Source of the DNA: Margaritispora aquatica
Lineage: Eukaryota; Ascomycota; Leotiomycetes; Helotiales; Discinellaceae
Length of the DNA: 64,000 nt
Assembly: GCA_007644065.1 (NCBI GenBank)
Contig: VJWN01000039.1
Coordinates: forward strand, 20,999-84,998
Direction: 5' to 3'
Under the pieces are notes generated by a model. It was not told where the DNA came from. It saw nothing but the letters and a program-made list of their open reading frames with translations, and searched no databases. The translations under genes and the position numbers were made by a program. Shown here in pieces: positions 33,171-45,124 of the stretch. Every line of letters starts with the position of its first letter. Position 1 is the first letter of the stretch.

Positions 33171-35728
33171 ATGGCGCTACTCACCTTTCGATCACCAGTT
33201 GATTATGAAGAGCATCAGTGTACGTCGAGTGCATAATGTTGAGTGCGAATTGTACTGAAACAATTTAGCTGCCTTCGAGGATTTTCTCCAAACTTTCAAA
33301 GTTGCCCCGAAATCAGGTCTCTCGAGCGCATTGAGTGAGATGAACATTGATGAAGATGATTTCAGTGATGAATACGATTTTATGGACGACGATGACGAGG
33401 CACAAAATCAGCGAAGGAGAACACGGAGCAAAACAAATGAGCCCAGGCTGAAATATATGGATGTTCTGAGGAAGGTCGCCGACAGGTTCGAAGACGAGAT
33501 CACCATAGATCTAGATGATCTGGCAAAGTATGATCAGCTGTTGAGCGACAATGGAACACCAATGAATCTAGTCTCATCCATCGAGACTAATGCCAAACAC
33601 TACCTAGACATCATGTCCAAAGCTGTGGACAATGCGATGCCACCTCCAAGCAGAGAAATCAACTACAAAGACGATGTTCTAGATGTCTTAATGGCTCAGC
33701 GAACTGCACGGAATAACGCCTTGTTGCGAGCTGCTGCGGAGCAGGTTGATGCCAGCGCTGAACCAGAGCTCTTTCCAGCTGAGCTTACCCGTCGATATAC
33801 ATTAAATTTCAAGCCAAGAATGAATGGGGATGAGCCTCTCAAGGCATTGGCCGTCCGACAAGTAAGAGGAGAGCATCTAGGTCACTTAATCACAGTTAGA
33901 GGTATCACAACCAGGGTATCGGATGTGAAGCCCACCGTGGAAGTCAATGCATATACTTGTGATCGTTGTGGGTGTGAAATATTTCAGCCAGTTGGAACCA
34001 AGACTTTTGGTCCTCTAGTTGAGTGCCCATCGAATGACTGTAAGGTGAATCAAACGAAGGGTCAACTACATCACTCGACACGAGCTTCAAAATTCCAGCC
34101 ATTCCAGGAGGTCAAGATCCAAGAAATGGCTGAGCAGGTGCCTGTTGGTCATATCCCTCGAATGCTTACCATCTTGTGCCACGGCGCACTTGTTCGACGT
34201 ATCAATCCAGGAGATGTGGTTGATGTTGCTGGGATTTTCCTTCCAACTCCATACACTGGATTTAAAGCTATCAGGGCCGGTCTGTTGACAGATACCTACC
34301 TCGAAGCACAGCACGTCACGCAACATAAGAAGGCATATGAGGATTTGGCAATCGACAACAAAGTGTTCAAGCGAATCGAGCAGTACCGAGCATCTGGTCA
34401 TGTGTACGAATATCTGGCGAAGTCAATTGCACCGGAGATCTACGGCCACTTGGATGTGAAGAAGGCGCTTTTGTTATTACTTGTTGGTGGAGTCACTAAG
34501 GAGATGGGGGACGGCATGCGCATCAGAGGAGACATCAATATTTGCTTGATGGGTGATCCAGGTGTGGCCAAGTCTCAATTGCTGAAGTACATCACAAAAG
34601 TCGCACCTCGAGGTGTTTACACCACAGGCCGTGGTTCCAGTGGAGTTGGATTGACTGCCGCCGTCATGAAAGACCCGGTTACCGATGAGATGATCTTGGA
34701 GGGTGGTGCCTTGGTCTTGGCGGACAATGGTATCTGCTGCATTGATGAGTTTGATAAGATGGATGACACAGATAGAACAGCCATTCACGAGGTTATGGAA
34801 CAGCAAACCATTTCAATATCCAAAGCCGGCATCTCCACGACCCTCAATGCACGAACTTCCATTCTGGCTGCAGCAAATCCCTTATATGGTCGCTACAATC
34901 CACGCATCTCGCCCGTTGAGAATATCAATCTTCCAGCTGCTCTCCTTTCTCGTTTTGACGTTCTCTTCCTGATTCTCGATACCCCAACTCGTGACACCGA
35001 CGCTCTGCTAGCACGGCACGTAACCTTTGTTCACATGAATAACCGACATCCCGACACTGATGGGGTTGTATTTACTCCTCATGAAGTACGTCAATACGTC
35101 GCTCAAGCTCGTACTTTCAGGCCCACGGTTCCCACAAGTGTATCAGAATACATGGTTAAAGCATATGTCAAAATGCGCGAGCAGCAAGGTCGTGATGAGA
35201 AGAACAAGAAACAGTTTGCCCATACATCACCTCGTACTTTGCTTGGTATATTGCGTCTTGCACAAGCTCTTGCTCGACTTCGATTTTCTGAGGAAGTGGT
35301 CCAAGACGATGTTGACGAGGCACTTCGTTTGATTGAGGCGTCGAAAGAATCACTGCACCAAGACCAAGGTGGTTATGGCAAGGACATGAGTCCTAGCTCA
35401 AGAATTTACAACATCGTTAGAAGTCTTGCTGAGAGTGGACAATGCAGGCCTGATGATGCGGAAGATGATGATGAGGATGAAACAGGAATGGAATTGAGCA
35501 TGAAAAAGGTCGAAGAGAGAGTGGTTGCTAAGGGCTTCACCAAGGACCAGTGGCAGACGGCTGTTATGGAGTATACTGATTTGGACGTGAGTTTCCCTTG
35601 TCGAAGTATTTTATTTGTTGCAATGCTAATACTGAACTCAGATCTGGCAAACTGCTGGTAGCGGTACCCGTCTTATCTTCATCGTCTCAGATGCTGCACA
35701 AATGGCGCGAGATGATGAGATGGACTAG
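33171..35728 (+). CDS. MCM7: DNA replication licensing factor MCM7
   Basis: Three exons: 33171-33219, 33269-35586, 35642-35728 (817 residues). The open frame alone begins at a TTG and lacks both ends; the two short terminal exons restore [12 protein letters not shown] at the start and [11 protein letters not shown] at the end, both typical of fungal MCM7. Role: one of six subunits of the replicative helicase loaded at origins in G1. Seen here: acidic N-terminal tail; zinc-binding C-D-R-C-G-C...C-P-S-N-D-C (about 225-255); Walker A G-D-P-G-V-A-K-S (about 444); Walker B C-I-D-E-F-D-K-M (about 505); arginine finger S-R-F-D; a winged-helix C-terminus. It is divergent from PEX1. Confidence 0.97.
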
Positions 35729-36043
35729 ATTTTCTGAAGGCTAGCGAAATTTTGTAGAATTGTGTTTTCGATGATGGATGATTGATATGATGGTGATAGC
35801 CAGAGCATGAAGCAGGAATCATGTTCATCTAAGGCGTTTGGGCAATCTTAAAGTGGTGGTGTTCTCCCGCTATCTTGTCGTTGGAGTAATAGAAGTGTCT
35901 AAGAATACTTTGAAATGTTCCAAGCCATTCCACCGTGCTCGTGTCCCTGTGATTAACTTCAACTTCAAGGTGTCTTTTCGTCTTCCCCCTCACGCTCGCC
36001 TATGGCAATCCGGTTTGCAATTCGTTTACAGCTCACGCCTTAC
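35729..36043. other. Intergenic between convergent MCM7 and PheC-like gene
   Basis: About 315 bp expected to hold two 3' ends. No other feature recognised. Confidence 0.5.
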
Positions 36044-37017
36044 TCAGACACTCGGCCACCCAAAATCCATCCACTCAGTCAAAGTCTGATTCCAACTCCC
36101 ACTCCCAGCCTGGATCTCCACAAACAAATCCAAGAAAATCTTCCATGCCACATCGCGAGGCAACAGATACCCCAGCTCCGAGAAGTCAAACGGCAAGCCA
36201 TCTGCACCAGTCACCATGCACAGCTCCCCTTCATGCAACTAAGCGAGCCCAGGTCAGTCTACCTAAAAGAGAATAGAATGGAAAGTTTGAAAGCTGCACT
36301 CACCCTCATCTGCAACTCAACCTCAACCAAATCACTTATCATTGCATCACCACTTCCATCAAGCACAGCAGCATAAACGGCATTATTGTCGCTCACCAGT
36401 CTCACTTCCGCATTAACGAGATTCTCTCGATCAAACTTCTCGTTCGTGCCACCAGGATTGACAACCACTACTACACCCTCCTGGTCGATATCCGCTAGCG
36501 TTCTGAATTTCACAGCGTCGGAGCACCGTATACAAGCTACCTTCCCTGCTCTCATGACGGGAGTGGAGAAGAACGCTGTGCGTGCTCGGGGAAACGTGAT
36601 GCTGATTCCTGACATGGCGATGTCGAATTTGCTGGCAGCTAGATCGGCGAGGAGCGTTGACCAGGTGGTGGGTATGTATTGTGGTGGAGAAGGGAGAGCG
36701 AGGGCATTGGAGAGGTGCTGTGCGGTGGTGATGTCGGCACCGATGTAGGTTGTGTTGAAGGACGAAGCGAGGATGGTTGTATTTGTGATTGTTCCGTTGG
36801 GGAAAGTGGTGCTTGCGGACCGGAAGATGGTGCTGTTGTTGATGGCATAGGAGAATGGTTTGTAGTCTCCTGTTGTGCCTACCTTTAGGTAGCCACGGGC
36901 AAGGATTTGTTCAAGCAAAGAGGAGTTGACAGCATTGTAAGAGTACGGGGATTGGTACGTTGCGCTAGCGAGGTAGGTAAATGCCGTAATTGTGAGGAGG
37001 GAGTGGAGGAGCTTCAT
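36044..37017 (-). CDS. Secreted solute-binding/cyclohexadienyl-dehydratase-like (PheC-like) protein
   Basis: Two exons, 37017-36304 and 36238-36044 (302 residues), intron 65 nt with gtgagt donor. Residues 1-19 are a signal peptide (M-K-L-L-H-S-L-L then a hydrophobic run ending A-S-A). The mature protein is a type 2 periplasmic-binding fold: G-Y-L-K-V-G-T-T-G-D-Y-K-P-F-S (about 41-55), F-D-I-A-M-S-G-I-S-I-T (about 136), V-V-N-P-G-G-T-N-E near 190, and D-A-M-I-S-D near 228, then L-L-P-R-D-V-A-W in exon 2. These match bacterial PheC (cyclohexadienyl/arogenate dehydratase) and amino-acid binding proteins. Many N-x-T/S sites suggest glycosylation. Role in the fungus is unknown: a secreted dehydratase or a ligand-binding protein. 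The family is bacterial in origin, so ancient transfer is likely, but the intron and context look fungal. Confidence 0.85.
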
Positions 37018-39062
37018 GATGAATGGTATATAGGGAAATGCAAGCCTTTCTCGAATGGAAGCAGCTACATTCGAAATATGTGAGAAGCTCAGTGGCTTGT
37101 TTATAAGTCGAGAGATGAAATTAAATGAACCTCGAAGGTGGGGTGATCAGGACAAATCTCAACGGGTAGAAATCTCCAAATATGCTCTTTTTGGTTCGCT
37201 TTCGCTGCAAGTCTAATCAATTAGAGTTCATCCTCTCCCTGAAGCGACTTGGCAAGTGGCAAACGGAGTGGAGATCTCGCTTGTTGACTCGCCCCCTTTT
37301 GATGTTCACTTAGTCTCTTATTCTCAAGCGTAGTATGTAGCAACATTCAAGACAGAAGATTTTTCGATTCATGACGCATGTAGTGATGACTGAAGCTTGA
37401 TTGGTCTTACTTTGCTGTCTTGTACATTTAAATTGCATTCTTGGTTATTGAAATCACCATTTATGGACAACGAATAGTCATCTCAACACGACTATTACTT
37501 TGAGAGCTCACAATACTGGTATCATGCAATTTATTAATACTTGAAATATGAAGCTCTCGGATATAAAACGAGAACTGTAGTGTCATTGACGGGTGGAGGA
37601 TAGTCTTGATCCACAATCGCAGCAGCACTCAGAAGTCGCCGTTTCAAATTTGCAGAACAAAAGATAGGACAATCAACGAGCACGTTTAACTCAAGTTATA
37701 ATAAACAAGAATACCCTCTTATCTATTTCCAATAACATCCACCAAGACTAAAAAAAAGGTGTGAAAGCTTGAAACCTGTTACTTCACACATCAAGCCATC
37801 AAATGAAAATATTGTATACTCAGCATGAAAACTGCACATCATAATTAGACAAGCTCCGGAACTTCCTATTATGACACGTCAGTCCTGAGGATCTCAGTCC
37901 GTTTGAAAGCACTGAGTGGCATATTACGCTTCACTGGGAGAAAGGAAAAGGAGGTGATTTAGCTTTACATTTTATGCTATGAAGTGTAACAGGTGTTGGA
38001 AAGATAGGACTTAGTCTCTCTTATGAACGAGTAAGAAGCAGGTATTGAACTGATGTCTTTTGTCTTCTTCACAGCTTCATAGTAGCCTTTATGCAGTTAC
38101 TCGGCGTTGTTTCGAAATACAATCAAGACCGTTCCAATAGATGGGAGATAGGGCGTAATGTTAATGATAGGGTATTAAAGTAGCATCACTGAGCCAAGTG
38201 AAAGCACGGAAGAAACGATATATCTGGGTAGGTATAGGACGACGAAGTAAGGTACCTAGCTGTGACTGTGAGTCTATCTCACTGCACGAAGACAACCAAC
38301 AAAAGCATTTTATTTTCAGATACAAGTCGCCGGATTGAGATTGCAAGTCTTCCGGTACTTAAAGCCTTGAAATATCAAGTTTGAGATATGCACAATGAGT
38401 AGGTACCGGTTAGTTGTGCCTCTATTAGGATAGTTGAAGGATGCAAATTGTTGAAGTGAGATGGAGATACCATGTGACCTCGCTTGAAGTTTCGTGCCTG
38501 CCCGAAATCATTTCGACTCTCAGCAATTAGATACCTGAAGAATCAAATCCACGCAACCAAGCTAGCATTCCATAAACCCATCACTCCAACTCTCGTTAAG
38601 TCTTGATATCAAGAACAATAACAAAGCGACCGGCGTCTTTTGCGCCCCAACCTGCATCCTACGAGTGCGAATTGAGGATTGAGAGCAAGCTTCTGGACTG
38701 TTCAATCATGCTCTGAGTCGGACAGCAACTATCAGGACAATTTTCGATTCTCAAAAAAGTTACGTGCCTCGTTTTTAAAGGCCCCCAAATTCGCGTCGCA
38801 TGATTGAGACTACTTGACGTATCAGCGCAAGAAGCAGGCTGGTTTGGCCAATTGATTTGTGCGTAGCCGGAAGAAGAGGTCACACGTCTTCTTCCTCCAA
38901 GATAGGTGAGTGGCTCATCGAGGGACAGCGCCAGGCTACCTTCTGTGATCTGGAAACAGCAACAATTATTTCTCCGAGATATGGTGCTGATGCGCAATTC
39001 CCACAGCGACCGACTTCACGCGCGATTGAATTGGACTTTGTCCTTCCCAATAATTTTCAAAA
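37018..39062. other. Long intergenic region, no gene recognised
   Basis: About 2 kb, moderately AT-rich, with no convincing open frame on either strand. It separates divergently transcribed genes, so both promoters lie at its ends. No repeat or transposon signature stood out. Confidence 0.45.
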
Positions 39063-42000
39063 ATGCCGCCCAAAGCATCGCGACGAGGTTCGCACACCTC
39101 ACAGAACTCTCCAGATAGCGATGGACTGGGAGATGCAGTGAAAGAGCTCTGTGTCTACCTGAACAAGGGGAAGGCCAAGAAGGGACAGGCTAAAACTCCG
39201 GATGTCGTCGAGAGAATCAGGAATATTCTGAAGGCACTCCGGAAGAAATCCCAAAATGTCAGCGGCGAGGTTCTAATACGTCTGATTGACACGATTGAAA
39301 GTAGCGGCGGAGTTGAATTTTGCAGTCAATTGGATCCATCTGTCTTTTGCGTCGCGGTGGACATTATTTTACAAGCAGATGTAATACCTGAAGCCCAGAA
39401 AGGATTGTACTTGCTATCTGTAAGTAACACACTCGTTCTCGTCACCACCCACTGCTAATACTGCAAGGCTTCTTTGCACAAGGATGAGACAGATACAGAA
39501 ATGTACGAGACGATCAAACCAAAGAAAGCATTCATCGGGAAAGAATGCCTTGCCCGACTGTTTACCCACTTCGTTGACCTGGACAGATACTCGGATGACA
39601 TGTTACGGAGATGGGTACGTGCTAGACATTGGAAACTGAATCTTCAACTGACAAGACTCAAGGTCGGGATTTTGATCATTGAACTCGTTCGAAGTTGTGA
39701 CGAAAATATCGAAATGGCTTCTATGTGTAGAGAAGACGACAGGTATGTCCCACATATCGTTCCACAGGGATTGCAACTGATTGAGTAGGCGCCGGATCGC
39801 ATGGGTCATGTTGAATAGTGGTGATGAACACACGCAAATTGTCGCTGGCGAGATAGTGCGAACGCTAAATGAAGGTGGGTTGGATCTGGAAGCTCTGTGG
39901 CCGGAAGGTCAGGAAGGCCTATACAATCAGTTCCCGTGCATTTCGTCGAGCCGGTCAGGATGGTTGAAATCTTTCTGCGCGTGGCTGGAAAACGTATATA
40001 AGAAATACCCAGAGCAGTTCTCAGAACCGTAGGTGTGATCCCGAAGATTTGGATAGAACTAATTAGATACTAGTTACGGAGTTTGCTATTATTTCAGATC
40101 AATTGAACTTGGACAAGATATCAGATTTGGTTCACCAAACTACATGGTCGCAATGTACATTGAAGACGACATTATATCAATCTTAGCACCCATGAATGAT
40201 GGCGACATGATCCATCTTCTCGATACCTCCCTGCTATGCTTTCAATCTATGAAAGCAGACTCGGATGCAACATCTCAACAACAAGAGGCACAATTTACAA
40301 TTAACTTAGACCTAGATTCCGACATACAGACGTTTCTGGACACGATGCCAATCGAACTGGGCTCCTTTACATTTGTAACAGATATAGGATGCATCGACTC
40401 ATTGGTAAATGTTATCAAGGCTCATTCACCAAACTTCACAATTCTCGGACCACGAGGCGTGCGGCAAGTTGATATCATCAAAGATGATAGAGAGCAATCA
40501 GAACATGTATGCTCAAGTGATGTTTTTGTGCAACATGCATTGGGCAACTTCCCTGCTGGCGAGGCATTTCCAGAAGCTAATCAACAATCCGAGACTGAAA
40601 CTGACATGCCCTCACAGCGATCCTCTGAGCAATCAGAGAAGCAAAGTGAGGCCGAGGATGAAAAAGAACAGGGCGAAGAACTCTCATCAAAGGGGCCTAT
40701 CGCTAAGTTTGCCACATCAGATATCATACAGCACATCAAGCCTAAGGGAGCGCTTCCAGTACAGAAGCCTGCTGCACAATCCACGCCCGCACCAGTACCA
40801 AGAGCGGCGGTCAAACGGCCAGCTGCTCCACAGAATGTCAAGATTGTGGATGCAGTGACGCCAGAAGAGACCTCCAAGCAAAAGAAAGCGAAGGGGGCGG
40901 CAGGCAACCGGAAGCAAGTAGCGGTCCCAGAAGAATCGCATTCTGATGAGCTGAGAGATATTATCAAGGATAAAGACGACCACCATCCTTCAAAGAAAAT
41001 TAAGGACACAAATAAGGCGAAAGTCAAAGTAGTTGGGAAAAAACCTCTGGGTAAGGCAGCTCCTCCAGTACCCAAGGTGACAACCGCTTTGAAGGTCAGA
41101 GCCAGCCAGGGAAACAAAAAACGTATTTTGCCTGGCGAGGACGAGGATGTCATCAATACGAATACTGATGCTTCAGTCCCTCAGCTGGTAGCTCACAAAA
41201 CCCAAAACAACAAGCTAAAGCAAAGTGGAGCATCAGCTAATGTGCCAACGACAAAGGAGGATAGCTCGGCAGGCTCTAAAAACAACCCAGCTCTGGCACC
41301 ACTTATGGATGACCCGTACGAAATTCCTGATGACAGTGCCGAGAAGAAGAAGATCCCAAACAGCAAGACACCAAAGAACCAAATAGGATTGAACTCGAAA
41401 CCTGCAGCATCAACTGGAGGGGTGAAGAAAGGAAAAAGCCCTAAGGTGCTAGACAAGACCAAGGCAAAGAGACAGTCTGCTCCTGCTGCTCTGAACGATA
41501 CTGCAGTCCCGTTACGAGAGAGTCGGCGAGCTGCTGCTGCACAGGCGAAAAAGAAAATCTTGGATCATGATGATAGTGACGATGAATTCGAAAGGATGAT
41601 CGATCATATATCTGTATCGGTAACCACCCAGAAGGCAAAAACGGCTGTAGCTTCGAAGAAGGATAGCCAGAATGCATCGAAGAAGCCAATCTTATCAAGT
41701 GTCGCCTTACTTGCTTTGGTGTCAAAAAATCAAATTGATGGGAAGGCACAGAATTCAAAAGCAAAGCCTGGAATCAGACCTGTGGTTTCTAAAGTTGGGC
41801 AAGTGGTGGAAGAAGACGAGCTTGTTGTAGCGAGTACATCCATTAACATTGAAGACTATCACCACGATGCGCCTGAAATTGATCATCAGCCTGATACTGC
41901 GTTATCTCATGAATCTGGCGACGATGTGAATATGAATTATGAGCCAGAAAAATCTCCAATTCAGCAGGCAGCCAGTCAGCAGACTAGGAGATTAATCAAT

Positions 42001-44390
42001 AAGGCTAAGATGAGTCCAAAAGATTCTTTTGCGGATAGATTGGGTGATATTCTTGATGGGCTACCAGATTTAGAAGACAATATTGACATTGCACTTCCAA
42101 AGAGAACCACAGAGCCGGGTATTGAGACTCGAAAAGAGGTTGTGCCGGTTGCAAATTCACTGCCAACCACTTCGCCTTTTGCGCAGTCATCAAATATGGA
42201 CGAGCAGACTTCTCCTAAGCTTTTGGTAGACCGAGAAATGCAAGAGCGTGAAGATCAACGCGTGGCTGCACAATCTCCTCAAAATGCCAGGCAATTCAAG
42301 GGGAAAGATGTTGAACTTCTAGCAGAACTATCTGTCACTCCTGAGATCTCTGGTGTAAATGGCAGCCCAAAAAGTCCAATCAAGTCAGCCCTGCCCGAAG
42401 AGCTTGAGGCAGAGGTAGCAGACCAATCAGAGAAGGTTATACCCAAGGCATTCCGCAAGCCCGACATTCCCACTAGGTCTGAAGATCGAGAGGAAGTGAA
42501 CTCGAAACCAGTGACACAAGGCAATGCGATGCACACAGATTTTCGAATGATTGGATCCAGGCCAATCACAGAATCAACTCTGGATGCAAACGTAACAGGT
42601 AGCGCACCGAATCCTTCTAGCAGTACTTCATACGCTGATGGACAGGTGGACACCCAAGACCAAACAATAGAGGAGGGACACAAGAAACGTAAAGCTGACG
42701 TGGATATCAGCCCCAGTGCAAAACGCCAACGAGCAGGAGTTGAACGAAATCAAATCGTCAAACCCGCAGTCAAAACTATAGTATCAGCAGTTGACAGAAA
42801 GTCAACTCGAGTTACTCCAGGTCTGTCAAGGAAGCTGAGCAATGACACCGACGCCATTCCAAGGGAGTCCACTGCAACAAAGGATCCTGCACGAAAGCCT
42901 AAGCTCATAGCTTTTGGTAAAGAAGGTGCACTCAACCAAGGTCAATCGAGTTCAAAGAAGGTGGTTCTAGAGAAAAATATTCCCATGACTGGCACTAGAG
43001 AAGTCACCGAGCGTAAGCGAAAGCGTATTCTCGAAGCAGGCATAGCTGCCGCAAGATACAGTCCTCCAAACAAACGCCAACATAGCAGTCCAGTTTGGCA
43101 CGAAGAAATACCAAGCTTGGCCGAGGACGAAGATATGGCTCAGGACAACTCACCCACGGAAGAACAAATTCAAGACGAATCTCCTGCAAACGAGAAAGTT
43201 CAGGTCGACTCCCCAGTGAGAGAGAAAAGCCTTCCAGCTCCATCTGATAGGCACCGTTCGAGGCTATCTCGGCAAAGCTCGCAGCTTTCTCGCGTTGACA
43301 GGAATGGCAGCCCAATTGCAACAGGAAAGATTGATCACATAGGCGCTTTAGAGAAGCGACTTCATCCAGACACCCAGTACCCGTCGTCAAACCATCATCA
43401 AATGAACACCGAGGGAGAACCTGCAGGTGAAGTTGAGCTGGCTGTATTTGCTCCAAAAGCACAATTAAGTCCTAAGAAGAAGCTACGCCTATCTCCTCAG
43501 GATGAGGATATCAGCAGCCGCTATGTTCCTCACGAGAAGACATCATATGGACAATACATAGGAATCCAATCTCAAACTCTAGTCGCTCCCGAAAATGCCG
43601 TTGATCCATTTAGCGAGAATCATAACAGGCTCACACCTTTCAATAATCGACTTCGACAATCCGGATCTAGAGAGTTCGAGAAGGTTAAACAACAAGACAT
43701 TCTTCAACCGACCTTGCCACGAGCCAGGCATGCCTCGCCGTCGCTACCACTACAGAAAAGCCAAGATATTCGACGCCCCGAGATCACCATCAACAGTAAA
43801 CAAGCAAATGTGACCCGCAATGAAGATTCAGAGAAGACTTTAATGAACTCTGGTCGATATTATTGGCCCGAAAGATCTTCGCCTGAAATAACTCGTGGTT
43901 CCTCGCCAGAGTCCTCTTCGACCGCCCATTCCATGAGACAGAATAAAGATGACAGAGCTTCGACGGATAAGTGGAATGTGGCTATCAGACCGCATTTCAA
44001 TTCAGTATCAGACGCAGTGCATCGTATTGCAGATGTAAGTTCACATACTCGCACTACACAGCTTGTCTAATAGTTTTCTAGGAGGTGATTATTCGCATGT
44101 CCGACGAAGAAGATAGGATGGACTTAGTAATGAAGCAATATGATGAGAATGGTAATAGGGTTCTGGATGGATTTGCCAAAAAGCGTGAGCTGGAAAAGAC
44201 CGCTATCCTGAAGGGTATCGAAACAAAATCCAAGGAGATGAAAAAAGCATACAACAAATCCAAGGAGAACATACAGCAGAGAGCTCACGAGCTTAGAGAG
44301 ACTCCAATCCATGCTTTTGAGAAGGAGTGGAAGAAGAGACAGGATGAAATCCAGAAGATTACTGCAAGCGGGGCCGACTCGATTGAGTAA
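39063..44390 (+). CDS. Large protein with ARM-like/PH-like N-terminus and C-terminal coiled coil; candidate Red1/Rec10/SYCP2-type meiotic axis protein
   Basis: Five exons: 39063-39419, 39468-39742, 39789-40028, 40098-44034, 44082-44390 (1705 residues). Inside exon 2 a 48-nt in-frame stretch (39615-39662) has gtacgt, ctgac and caag signals and may be a further intron. Residues 20-290 are helical without low complexity, like an armadillo-type repeat domain. About 290-430 (F-G-S-P-N-Y-M-V-A-M-Y-I-E-D-D onward) is strand-rich and could be a PH/Spt16M-like domain. About 430-1560 is disordered, basic, S/P/K/E-rich. The last 110 residues form a charged helix (M-S-D-E-E-D-R-M-D-L, then K-K-R-E-L-E-K) predicted to coil. 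This order matches Red1/Rec10/SYCP2, which build the meiotic chromosome axis. The link is architectural, not from a recognised motif; another chromatin scaffold is possible. Confidence 0.7.
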
Positions 44391-45124
44391 TGGACTACTG
44401 ACTCTTTGCGATCATGAACAAACTATTTAGCTGGCCATGTGTTGATGGTGGGTGTTTGAGCTTCTGCTTGAGCTGTGGAAACATGGAGCGGTCGAGCTAT
44501 GTAGTCAGATTGCTGGGATTTGCTTCTTCGGGTTGTCTAGTGGGATGATGTAATAGGTAGCCGTTGCGTAAATAACAGTTGGTATGTACATATTGACCTC
44601 AATTGAAATATCCAGAAATCGCAAAGTTCTCTCCATCCAAACTGTACCTTGTTGCTGTTGGCATATTGTTGTAAGGATTGCACAGCCTATTCTGTGGATT
44701 CTGTGGCTGGGTAGAATGATCAACTTCCAAGACATGGAAGAACAGAGGAATGGGCCAAATGACGTCCCATAAAAAAGCCACGACCTGGGCTGGACTCACC
44801 TCATGCTCCCCACCAACATACCAACATCCCAGTCTGCAGTCTGGTCACAAAGTTTGACGACGAAGACGACGACGACGACGAGTCGGAATCTAAGTAGTGG
44901 TACAAGTTTTGATCTCTTGAATTTCTATTTATCTACAGTTGCTTGCTATCTTTTCCTTCTAAACAGTACTTCATCACTGTTTCCGGGCGATCCTGACCTT
45001 GGATTCGTGTCTTAACCCCACCTCGGCGAGAGAAATCAACCCCACTGTAACAATAGGATACTCCCTACCTTAGGTATATTGTACAAACCTCCAAATATAA
45101 CGCCACAGGCCACAGGAAAGAGCA
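44391..45124. other. Intergenic with GAC microsatellite
   Basis: About 730 bp between same-strand genes. A (gac)n run lies near 44,858-44,882. The remainder should include the protease promoter. No gene recognised. Confidence 0.5.

Noticed and set aside
40581..41156. Long antisense open frame (191 codons) inside the axis-like gene
   Set aside because: It lies wholly opposite a disordered Lys/Glu/Ser-rich coding stretch, has biased composition (Ser/Phe/Leu-rich) and no support for a start or family.
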